A stretch of 14,503 bases of DNA. Origin: Myxococcota bacterium (GTDB lineage: Bacteria; Myxococcota_A; Polyangia; HGW-17). The first letter of the stretch is position 1; every line of letters begins with the position of its first letter. Location: assembly GCA_018821745.1 (NCBI GenBank), contig JAHJLU010000221.1, positions 1 through 14,503 of the forward strand. The letters run 5' to 3'. Positions 1 to 6,333 of this stretch are shown in pieces. The notes beneath the pieces were generated by a model. It had not been told where the DNA came from. It saw only the letters and a list, made by a program, of their open reading frames with translations, and did not search any database. Position numbers and translations under genes: made by a program.

Positions 1-1884
1 AGCCGCCGCCGGAATCATATGAATAACAGAAGAGACGGGGTTTCTGAACCGGCGCACGGTCTCTTCCAGGCGCTCGGCAATAAAAGCGAGTGAGGGGGGA
101 CGTCTTCGCGGATCCTGCGCCAGACACGACTCAACCAGATTCTTGAGATCAACGGGGAGATCGGGTCGGACGGATCCGATGGACTTGCGCTTTCCTTTGA
201 TTTTGTTCTGGATAATGGTCTCGGTCCGGTTGCCCGCGTAGGGGGGGGCGCCTGTGAAAAATTCGTAGAGCACGGCACCGAAGGAGTAGACGTCGGCGGC
301 GGTTGTGGGTTTCTCTCCCAGCAGCAGCTCGGGGGCGATGTACTCGGGAGTTCCAAGGGTGATACCCGGTCTCGTCAGATCTTCTTCACCTCCGATGGAG
401 GATTTGGAGATGCCGAAGTCAAAGAGTTTGAGTTGCTCTTCACCCTGGTGGTTCTTCACCAGATGCATGTTGTCGGGTTTGATGTCCCGGTGGATCAGGC
501 CTGCTTCGTGGGCGGCCTGGATACCCCGCGCCAGCTGGGCGCCAAGATTACAGGCCCGCTCTGTCTCCATGGGCCCCTCGGAGATGACATCACTCATGGA
601 CTCTCCTTCGAGGAGCTCCATGACTAAAAAGGGCTGAACCCCGGAGATGAAACCGTAATCGAGCACAGAGACCACAGCGGGGTGCACGATCCGTGAGGCC
701 GCCTTGGCTTCACGGTTGAAACGCATCTCAGCTTCTTCGGGCGCCATGGTGGTTTTGGGTTCCAGGATCTTGATGGCCACGCGCTTGCCGATGGCCTCCT
801 GCAGTCCTTCATACACCTTCCCCATGCCGCCTTCACCGAGAATTCTGGTGATGAGGTAGCGGCCCGCGACCCGATCACCGGGGCGAATGCTCTTTTTCTG
901 GGCATCGGATTTCCATTCACGGTAATCCGCCAGGGTGTCGTGGCGGATTGCTTCCGCTTTCGCAACTTCGTCGGCAAAGAGGCTTTGGATAAAGCGGGAG
1001 GCGTCGCCCGTATCGGTGCCGGGATATTTCCGTGAGAGATAGGTACCGATAATGGAGACGACGTCGTCGCCGGAGGGGCGCAGAAAAGGCTCGGGGTTGA
1101 GCATGGAGAGTACAATGGTGTCCAGCTCATCGTCGCCGCGGCCGGCAATTACCGACGGCTTCTCGATGGTGGGACCTTTCCCCCGCTCCCTGAGTTTTTC
1201 CACGAGATTGTCTTCTTCATTCTGTTCGAAAAGTCTCCTTCCTGTGATGAGCTCCCACAGCACGATGCCAAGGCTGTAGATGTCGCTTTTTGCGGTGAGG
1301 GGTTCGCCCCGGGCCTGTTCCGGTGAGAGATAGGGCATTTTTCCGTAAATGACGCCGGGTTTGGTCAGCCGTTTTGTGGAGGAGGAGAGGGCGAGACCAA
1401 AATCCAGGACTTTCATTTCACCGGAAAAAGTCAGCATGAGGTTGGGGGGGCTGATATCCCGATGGACCAGCTCGAGATTCCGGAAATCATGAGCATAGGC
1501 CAGGGCCTTTGCCGATTCCTTCGTCATGAACAGGATAACTTCCAGCGGGAAGGGAACGCGCTTTTCCGCACAGCGGTTCCACATGGATCTCAGGTTTTCG
1601 CCTTCAATGAGCTCCATGGCCATATAGGCCTGCTGGTCCACAATGCCCACATCAAAAACAGAGACGAGGTTCGAGTGGTTGAGCCTCAGACTGATGTCAA
1701 CCTCGCTCCTGAATCTGAGAAGGGCATCGGGGCTGCTGCTCTGGGGGAGAATTCTCTTCAGGGCACAGAATTTTTCCCAGCCAGCATCTCCATAGATAGA
1801 AAGGAATACCTGTCCCATGCCACCCCTTGCCAGGGGTTGCGTCAGAACATAGCGACCGAATTGGGTGAAGTTATAATCTCTCAT
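1..1884 (-). CDS. Tandem-domain Ser/Thr protein kinase, 3' end beyond left edge
   Basis: A frame open from the ATG at 1884 to the window edge gives 628 residues with no stop, so the C-terminus lies outside. It holds two complete Hanks-type kinase domains. Domain 1 (about 10-275) has the glycine loop ARGGMGQV, the ATP-binding lysine K43, the catalytic loop HRDISPPN (D143), DFG (D161) and SPE in place of APE. After a charged linker, domain 2 (about 340-605) has GEGGMGKV, K372, HRDIKPDN (D467), DFG (D489) and APE. Both domains keep the residues for ATP binding and phosphotransfer, so both are predicted active. They should phosphorylate Ser/Thr on cytoplasmic partners, which cannot be named from sequence. 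Domain 1 has Ser where the catalytic-loop Lys usually sits, a variant I know from myxobacterial kinases; domain 2 keeps the Lys. No membrane span is visible in this part. The gene diverges from a second kinase gene at 2057, and domain 1 resembles that protein. No strong ribosome binding site precedes the start. Confidence 0.93.
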   Translation of the reverse strand, partial: MRDYNFTQFGRYVLTQPLARGGMGQVFLSIYGDAGWEKFCALKRILPQSSSPDALLRFRSEVDISLRLNHSNLVSVFDVGIVDQQAYMAMELIEGENLRSMWNRCAEKRVPFPLEVILFMTKESAKALAYAHDFRNLELVHRDISPPNLMLTFSGEMKVLDFGLALSSSTKRLTKPGVIYGKMPYLSPEQARGEPLTAKSDIYSLGIVLWELITGRRLFEQNEEDNLVEKLRERGKGPTIEKPSVIAGRGDDELDTIVLSMLNPEPFLRPSGDDVVSIIGTYLSRKYPGTDTGDASRFIQSLFADEVAKAEAIRHDTLADYREWKSDAQKKSIRPGDRVAGRYLITRILGEGGMGKVYEGLQEAIGKRVAIKILEPKTTMAPEEAEMRFNREAKAASRIVHPAVVSVLDYGFISGVQPFLVMELLEGESMSDVISEGPMETERACNLGAQLARGIQAAHEAGLIHRDIKPDNMHLVKNHQGEEQLKLFDFGISKSSIGGEEDLTRPGITLGTPEYIAPELLLGEKPTTAADVYSFGAVLYEFFTGAPPYAGNRTETIIQNKIKGKRKSIGSVRPDLPVDLKNLVESCLAQDPRRRPPSLAFIAERLEETVRRFRNPVSSVIHMIPAAA

Positions 1885-2056
1885 GTGTCTACATTATCCT
1901 ACATTGTGGTAGCAATCAATTTTTTGTTCATTATTTTTTAAAACACTGAATTGTAAGGCTAAAAAAGTAGAGTCTCCCGCTTGTTGGTGCATCTGATTTT
2001 CTGAAAAAATGGTGGTAAATTTCTTCCATCTGGGCTTTAATGCAGGCCAAGATCAC
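1885..2056. other. Divergent intergenic spacer between the two kinase genes
   Basis: This 172-bp stretch is far richer in A/T than the flanking genes, including T-rich runs at about 1920-1940. It must carry the promoters of both kinase genes. TACATT occurs twice, 10 bp apart (1890-1895 and 1900-1905). I see no convincing plus-strand -35/-10 pair, no RNA gene and no strong inverted repeat. Confidence 0.6.
1893..1919 (-). promoter_or_regulatory. Possible promoter of the tandem kinase gene
   Basis: On the minus strand a GATAAT box (1893-1898) and a TTGATT box (1914-1919) lie 15 bp apart, which is short for sigma70. The -10 box ends only 8 nt before the ATG, so transcription from it would start at or very near the start codon. 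This is a weak match in AT-rich DNA and is offered only as a candidate. Confidence 0.22.
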
Positions 2057-3457
2057 ATGGAAGCCGATAAAAAAGACCAAAAATATAAGATAATCAAAAA
2101 GCTTGACTCAGGCGGCATGGCCGAGGTCTTTTTGGCTGAAATGGAGACGGTAAAAGGTTTTAAAAAGACCGTCGCAATTAAAAGAATCCGCCCAAGCCTC
2201 ATCCAGGAAGAAAAATTTGTAAAAATGTTCATGGATGAGGCGAGACTGAGCCTCTATCTGCAGCACGCCAACATCGCCTCCATTTTCGATGTGGGGATGA
2301 GCGACAAGCACTTCTTCATTGTAATGGAGTATGTAGAGGGTCTTAATCTCAAGAGTATCCTCGAGCTGCTCCAGAACCCCACGCTCCCCCCGCAACTGGC
2401 TGTCTTCATCATGCAGAATGTGTGTGAGGCTCTCCACTATGCCCACACCCTCAAAGACAGCTCCTCGGGGAAGCCTTTTCATATTGTGCACCGGGATATC
2501 AGCCCTCCCAATATTCTCATTTCCAAGGCAGGGGAGGTCAAGTTGGTGGATTTCGGTCTCGCCAAAGCCTCCTCCCAGGATGAGAAATCCGAGCCGGGAC
2601 TGATCAAGGGGAAGTACAGTTATCTCTCCCCCGAAGCGGCCGCCGGACTCGAAGTGGATCACCGCACCGATATTTTCGCCACGGGGATCATTCTTTTTGA
2701 ACTCATCACCGGGCGTCGCCTGTTTCTCGGAGAGAACAACTATGAGACGGTGCTTCAGGTAAAAGAAGCCCACGTCCCGAAACTCTCGTCCCTGGTTCCC
2801 CATATCCATCCGGAGCTGGATCGGATTGTTGCCAAGTCTCTGGAGCGGGATCCCGAGAAACGCTACATGAACGCCTCCGATATGGGAGATGACCTCACCC
2901 AGGTCCTCTTCACCATGGGGAAAGCGGTCACCAAGCGCGATATCTCCAAATATGTCCTTGAGGCCCTCGAGATCAAGAAGCGGCAGGAGCCCTCCATGCT
3001 TATCTCCCGGGACTCACTGCTCAAGGAGTTCATCGAGGACGAGATCAACCAGTTGATCTCCGTGGGCGAGATCGGCGATGATCTGGCCCAGCCCGGGGCG
3101 TCACCTCTGGATCTGGGAACCCTCTCGGGAGCTGAACTCCTCAAAACAGAGCACGCTCCTTCGGCCGACACCCTCTCGGCTCTCGTCACCGATGATCTTT
3201 CTCCCCATACGCCGGTGCAGCCCGGTGGTATTCCTTTGGCAGAGATGCCACGTGAGCCTTCTTCCAATCCCATGAAGACCACGCCTTCCCTGGACGGTGA
3301 CAGCCCACCCCAGGGGATCTCCTATCGCACCTCGACCCCCATCTCCTTCACAAAAGCCGGAGCCGAAGATGAAAGCTCCCATGTTGTCAAATGGGTGGTG
3401 ATTGTGGTGCTGCTCATGGGGGTGGTTGGTTCCGCCCTCTTTATGCTGCTGAAGTAA
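2057..3457 (+). CDS. Membrane-anchored Ser/Thr protein kinase
   Basis: A 466-residue kinase with a C-terminal anchor. The kinase domain (about 10-285) has the loop SGGMAEV (third glycine replaced by Ala), K42 in VAIKRI, HRDISPPN (D147, N152), DFG (D165) and SPE (191-193). A helical, charged region (about 290-340) leads to a Pro/Ser/Thr-rich linker (about 340-440). A single hydrophobic segment (about 443-465) then ends the protein, so it is probably tail-anchored with the kinase in the cytoplasm and almost nothing outside. It therefore lacks the periplasmic sensor domain of PknB-type kinases. An in-frame ATG at 2009 would add 16 residues; I prefer 2057 because the kinase domain begins a few residues later and a weak AGG lies upstream, but neither start has a strong ribosome binding site. 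The gene diverges from the tandem kinase at 1884 and converges on the FHA-like gene, a possible phosphorylation partner by proximity only. Confidence 0.92.
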   Translation: MEADKKDQKYKIIKKLDSGGMAEVFLAEMETVKGFKKTVAIKRIRPSLIQEEKFVKMFMDEARLSLYLQHANIASIFDVGMSDKHFFIVMEYVEGLNLKSILELLQNPTLPPQLAVFIMQNVCEALHYAHTLKDSSSGKPFHIVHRDISPPNILISKAGEVKLVDFGLAKASSQDEKSEPGLIKGKYSYLSPEAAAGLEVDHRTDIFATGIILFELITGRRLFLGENNYETVLQVKEAHVPKLSSLVPHIHPELDRIVAKSLERDPEKRYMNASDMGDDLTQVLFTMGKAVTKRDISKYVLEALEIKKRQEPSMLISRDSLLKEFIEDEINQLISVGEIGDDLAQPGASPLDLGTLSGAELLKTEHAPSADTLSALVTDDLSPHTPVQPGGIPLAEMPREPSSNPMKTTPSLDGDSPPQGISYRTSTPISFTKAGAEDESSHVVKWVVIVVLLMGVVGSALFMLLK

Positions 3458-3470
3458 CTCCATCGAGCAT

Positions 3471-3494
3471 TTCAGTTTTTTGAAAACAACTGAG
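3471..3494. terminator. Weak hairpin between convergent genes
   Basis: An imperfect inverted repeat, TTCAGTT pairing with AACTGAG (one G-T pair), has an AT-rich loop. It lies in the 88-bp gap between the convergent kinase and FHA-like genes. The following sequence is T-rich but not a clean T-run, so it may be a weak two-way terminator. Confidence 0.3.
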
Positions 3495-3545
3495 GGCGGT
3501 ATTTATTTTACAATAGATGTGTGGATGAACGGGAGAAAGGAGCGT

Positions 3546-5174
3546 CTAAGAGGAGGATTTGGCGATCATGTGCATGGTGAAAGTCCATGATTTGCTGAAT
3601 TTTTTTGATTCAGCATCGGAGGCCTTGCGGCGGATACCACGGACGCAGGAGGTGAAGTACGAGGCACCGAAGCCCGAGACTCCCGACACGGAGAGGCTGC
3701 CGCCGGAGACGCTGACAGTGACACGGACAGACTTGGTGCCTGCACCCACGAGACCTTTGGCACCGGCCTTTTGGAAGCACGCGATGACGCGGTATTTGAC
3801 ACCACCCATCATCTTACGGATTCCAAGGGGCGCACCGCCGGGGATCAGACCGGAAGCCGAACCTGTGACTGTTGGGGGCTTGGCGCGTTCAGGTGCCATG
3901 GAGTCGGTGCTGATGACAGGAGCCTTGATCATGATGGGGGCGATCATGATGTTGCCGATCATGGTGGTGGGGATCACGAACATGCCCGTGGGGATCTTGA
4001 CATCGATCTTGATGTTGTTCACGCCCGTGGGGAGGCTTGAACCCTTGGGGCCCTTGCGGCCGCCCGTTCCTGTGACACCGGAGGAGCCGTATTCGTTGTC
4101 GGAGGTGGTGCTGCCCGGGGTGAATTTCCCGTGGGTGGCCACGGTGCAGGTTGCGCCAGTACAGGGTGCCGAGGCGATGTCTTCTTTGACCGGGCTGCCC
4201 GCGTCGCCATTGTTGACCGTGACATTGCCGGGGATAACCATATTATTGGTACCGGGAATGTTCAGGTTGCCCACGTTGGGGATGGCGTCGACCTTGATGT
4301 TTTTAATGCCCTCGAGGGTCTTGCTGTCGATTTTGATGTTGTTGATGTTTTTGGTGATGCTGGAGATTTTGTTGTCGATGTTCTCCTTGGTGGCGGGGCC
4401 CACGTCTTTGGTGTCGCTTCTGACTACCGTGGGTTTGGCCTTGGCATCGGCTTTCTTTTTGTCTCCGTCGGCGTCGCCCTTGCCTGAGTCTTTGGCGGAC
4501 TTGTTTTTATCGTCCAGATTCTCCTTCATGGCCTGCTCATGGCGCTTGATGGCGCGGGAGATGAGCTTGTTGGCTGCCTCGGAGTTGGGTTTCCACTGGG
4601 GATCATAGAAGTGGTTCATGGCCCAGATGACGCCGCCGGTGAGGAAAGCGGAGCCAAGGATGGCCAGAAGGAAGACGGCGCCGAGCCAGTCCTTGAGGGC
4701 GTAGAGGCCCCACATGACATGGGGAAGCTGGGGCTTGGGGAGCTCGGGCGGAGGTGGTACAAAGTGGAAGAGGAGTGTGATTTCTCCTATGACCAGTTTG
4801 CCGCGGGAGCAGGAGGAGAGATCGAGCTGGTTGTAGGGACCATTTTTCGTGACAAAATCCCCGCGTTCCAGGATCTGATTGAGAGTGAAAATTTTTCCAT
4901 CGAGGGCCAGACGAGCGTCCATTCCCTTGACGAAGTTCATTATATATCCGTTTTTCCGCTCCTCGAAGACCCGGAAACTTTTGGGGAGATCACGGGAGGG
5001 GATCAGGAAGGTATTGTCGGCTCCACGACCAACGGAGATATGTCCACGGTTCTTCAGGAGGCGCTCCTCCATGATTCTGCCGTTCTGAACAATACCAATC
5101 CTGAGAATCTTTTTCTGGGCGGCGGTATCCACGTTGAGTGCTGAAGTGGATTTCCTTGGGCGGGTGGCAGTCAT
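3546..5174 (-). CDS. FHA-like / single-span membrane protein with AgmX/PglI-like C-terminal tail
   Basis: A 542-residue protein, predicted N-in/C-out in the inner membrane. Residues 23-138 look like an FHA domain: the ISVGRG strand with G49-R50 fits, but the usual Ser and His of the phosphothreonine pocket align with P64 and F67. A Pro-rich stretch (139-151) precedes one membrane span (about 163-186). The periplasmic part has a Lys/Asp-rich linker (215-265), repeated NNIKID motifs (278-283 and 386-391), a pentapeptide repeat (397-421) and a Gly-rich segment (362-385). The last about 90 residues carry KYRVIACF (C466), strands rich in V/S/G, then a second cysteine (C510) followed by VRGIRR, the pattern of the AgmX/PglI tail, a TonB-like domain. 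From memory, GltG/PglI of the Myxococcus gliding machine has the same FHA-span-TonB-like order. No other gliding gene is visible. The start at 5174 has a clear ribosome site (GGGAG, 8 nt upstream). Confidence 0.85.
   Translation of the reverse strand: MTATRPRKSTSALNVDTAAQKKILRIGIVQNGRIMEERLLKNRGHISVGRGADNTFLIPSRDLPKSFRVFEERKNGYIMNFVKGMDARLALDGKIFTLNQILERGDFVTKNGPYNQLDLSSCSRGKLVIGEITLLFHFVPPPPELPKPQLPHVMWGLYALKDWLGAVFLLAILGSAFLTGGVIWAMNHFYDPQWKPNSEAANKLISRAIKRHEQAMKENLDDKNKSAKDSGKGDADGDKKKADAKAKPTVVRSDTKDVGPATKENIDNKISSITKNINNIKIDSKTLEGIKNIKVDAIPNVGNLNIPGTNNMVIPGNVTVNNGDAGSPVKEDIASAPCTGATCTVATHGKFTPGSTTSDNEYGSSGVTGTGGRKGPKGSSLPTGVNNIKIDVKIPTGMFVIPTTMIGNIMIAPIMIKAPVISTDSMAPERAKPPTVTGSASGLIPGGAPLGIRKMMGGVKYRVIACFQKAGAKGLVGAGTKSVRVTVSVSGGSLSVSGVSGFGASYFTSCVRGIRRKASDAESKKFSKSWTFTMHMIAKSSS
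3927..3986. repeat. Four tandem 15-bp repeats inside the FHA-like gene
   Basis: Four units of 15 bp each begin with GATCA: 3927-3941, 3942-3956, 3957-3971 and 3972-3986. The first two agree at GATCATGATG and the later ones diverge. They encode residues 397-416 as GMFVI, PTTMI, GNIMI and APIMI, a five-residue repeat ending in Ile. The next five residues, KAPVI, keep the pattern in protein but less so in DNA. Confidence 0.8.
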
Positions 5175-5253
5175 AATGATACTCCCTAAGAGTTAGTCTG
5201 TAACCCAAGCGGATACTTCTGTTTTACTAAAAGCACCTGCTCGGTTTTCACTT

Positions 5254-5282
5254 CTCAGTGGCAAAAGTTTAGCACCACTGAG
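5254..5282. promoter_or_regulatory. 8-bp inverted repeat, possible operator
   Basis: A perfect inverted repeat, CTCAGTGG (5254-5261) and CCACTGAG (5275-5282), has a 13-nt centre. No T-run follows on either strand, so it is unlikely to be a terminator. Its centre (5268) coincides with the predicted minus-strand -10 box, which suits a repressor site, but no regulator is identified. Confidence 0.45.
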
Positions 5283-5294
5283 GCTCAAAATCAA
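5266..5294 (-). promoter_or_regulatory. Candidate promoter of the FHA-like gene
   Basis: On the minus strand TTGATT (5289-5294) and TAAACT (5266-5271) are separated by exactly 17 bp. Each matches the sigma70 consensus at 4 of 6 bases. The predicted start near 5259 would give a leader of about 85 nt before the ATG at 5174. The -10 box lies in the loop of the dyad at 5254-5282. Confidence 0.35.
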
Positions 5295-5308
5295 GGTAGC
5301 AATAGAGT

Positions 5309-5343
5309 AAGAATAGCAGTTTTGCGGACTTTTCACTATTCTT
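5309..5343. repeat. 8-bp inverted repeat in the spacer
   Basis: AAGAATAG (5309-5316) and CTATTCTT (5336-5343) pair perfectly around a 19-nt loop. In plus-strand RNA the stem could lengthen outward by several pairs, mostly G-U. It is the second of four inverted repeats between the lipoprotein and FHA-like genes. Confidence 0.5.
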
Positions 5344-5350
5344 GTTTCTG

Positions 5351-5374
5351 CTCATCCCATGCTGGCGTGATGAG
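5351..5374. repeat. 6-bp inverted repeat in the spacer
   Basis: CTCATC (5351-5356) pairs with GATGAG (5369-5374). Inside, CCA and TGG can add three pairs around a TGC loop, leaving a 3-nt bulge. It is the third of the four inverted repeats in this spacer. Confidence 0.4.
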
Positions 5375-5379
5375 TCTGA

Positions 5380-5404
5380 ATGGTAAGTGCTACCATCCCT
5401 TTTT
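5380..5404 (+). terminator. Short hairpin followed by T-run, reading rightward
   Basis: ATGGTA (5380-5385) pairs with TACCAT (5391-5396) around a 5-nt loop, followed by CCC and five T (5400-5404). Read on the plus strand it resembles a weak intrinsic terminator, yet both flanking genes are on the minus strand. It would make sense only if a short plus-strand RNA is made here, or it may be a plain dyad. Confidence 0.25.
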
Positions 5405-5446
5405 CATCTTCTCACTCACTTTTTTTTGTTTTGGGATCACGACGCG

Positions 5447-6307
5447 CTACTGGCGGAAGAGATAGCGCAGGGAGCGGGGGATTGGATCACCCAGGAGGGC
5501 CTTGCGGTCCATCAGGTGGCGGTGACGCTCCCAGTCCTTCTCGATCATGGGCGGATCCGCCACGGGGACGGGCCCCTTGTGGGATGTCAGGGTGTGGGTG
5601 TACTCCATGGTCACCTCAACCTCCCGCTGATCCTTGCGTTTCCCCTTGAGCGTGAAGGCGATGACGGCCCCCAGGGGAATCCCGTTTGTGTCCTTGTCGA
5701 AGCTGCCTGTGATGGACACGAGGGTGGGACTGTCCAGCAGATCGCCTCTGCCGTGGGGAGTGGGGTTAACCCCGAGGGTGCGGCGCAGGCAGCCTCCGGA
5801 GGCATCGGGGCAGGGTTTTGGATCGGAGATGAGGGTGAAGGGGGCGATCAGCCCCATAATCCCGGAAAAGGTGCCGTAAATTTGCTTCACGCGGCTCTGG
5901 GCCTCCTCGGGGACATAGGGGTGGCAGAGATATTTCTGGTATCGCAGCCTCACACACATCTGCTGTCCCTGTACTGTGAACTCCACACCGTCGCCGGAGG
6001 AGAGATCCCGACGCCCGTGGATGTTACCCCGGGGGTCCATGGTGAGGGTGAGATCTTCCTCCATGGAGAGGCGCTTTTTGGGAAGGGTGTACCCCTTCTT
6101 TGGGCCGTCGGCGGCGGTGGTCTGTGTGAGGTGTACCGTTGTTTTAATGTGGGCCTTGTAGGTGAGGGATCCCTTGAGGTGGACCAGGTCGGAGAAGCGC
6201 TGGAGATTTGGGGCAGGGTTCCCCTGGGCGGGGGATTTGTTGTGGCCTCCCGAGGAGGGACCGCACCCGCTGAGGAGGAGAATGCACAAGAACAGAGATC
6301 GTACCAT
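5447..6307 (-). CDS. Lipoprotein of unknown function
   Basis: A 286-residue predicted lipoprotein. The N-terminus is a short lipoprotein signal: hydrophobic residues 3-12, then the lipobox LSGC with the lipidated cysteine C15, and a Gly/Ser/Asn/Pro linker to about residue 33. The mature part is basic and looks beta-rich, with regularly spaced charged strands. It has four further cysteines within about residues 115-170, which could form disulfides in the periplasm. I do not recognise the family. The gene starts 26 bp after the ftsW stop on the same strand, so the two are probably co-transcribed, and the product may serve septal wall synthesis or simply ride along. The ribosome binding site is weak (AGG close to the ATG). 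The opposite strand has a long open frame here, but it lacks a signal peptide or any recognisable motif. Confidence 0.8.
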   Translation of the reverse strand: MVRSLFLCILLLSGCGPSSGGHNKSPAQGNPAPNLQRFSDLVHLKGSLTYKAHIKTTVHLTQTTAADGPKKGYTLPKKRLSMEEDLTLTMDPRGNIHGRRDLSSGDGVEFTVQGQQMCVRLRYQKYLCHPYVPEEAQSRVKQIYGTFSGIMGLIAPFTLISDPKPCPDASGGCLRRTLGVNPTPHGRGDLLDSPTLVSITGSFDKDTNGIPLGAVIAFTLKGKRKDQREVEVTMEYTHTLTSHKGPVPVADPPMIEKDWERHRHLMDRKALLGDPIPRSLRYLFRQ

Positions 6308-6333
6308 GACCTGGGGTTATAAAGGGAAAGCCC

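Noticed and set aside
1462..1941. Plus-strand open frame opposite kinase domain 1
   Set aside because: The minus strand encodes a complete kinase domain with all catalytic motifs over the same bases.
2108..2809. Minus-strand open frame opposite the membrane-anchored kinase
   Set aside because: Antisense shadow of a clear kinase domain; no motif of its own.
3559..4608. Long plus-strand open frame (349 codons) opposite the FHA-like gene
   Set aside because: It mirrors the repeats of the minus-strand gene, has no ribosome site or recognisable domain, and the minus frame has a ribosome site, membrane span and tail domain.
5175..5446. tRNA, riboswitch or known small RNA in the largest spacer
   Set aside because: No cloverleaf or familiar riboswitch core could be recognised by eye; only the inverted repeats reported above are supported.
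5387..6322. Plus-strand open frame (311 codons) opposite the 286-residue lipoprotein
   Set aside because: It has no signal or domain, while the minus frame has a proper lipobox and follows ftsW by 26 bp.
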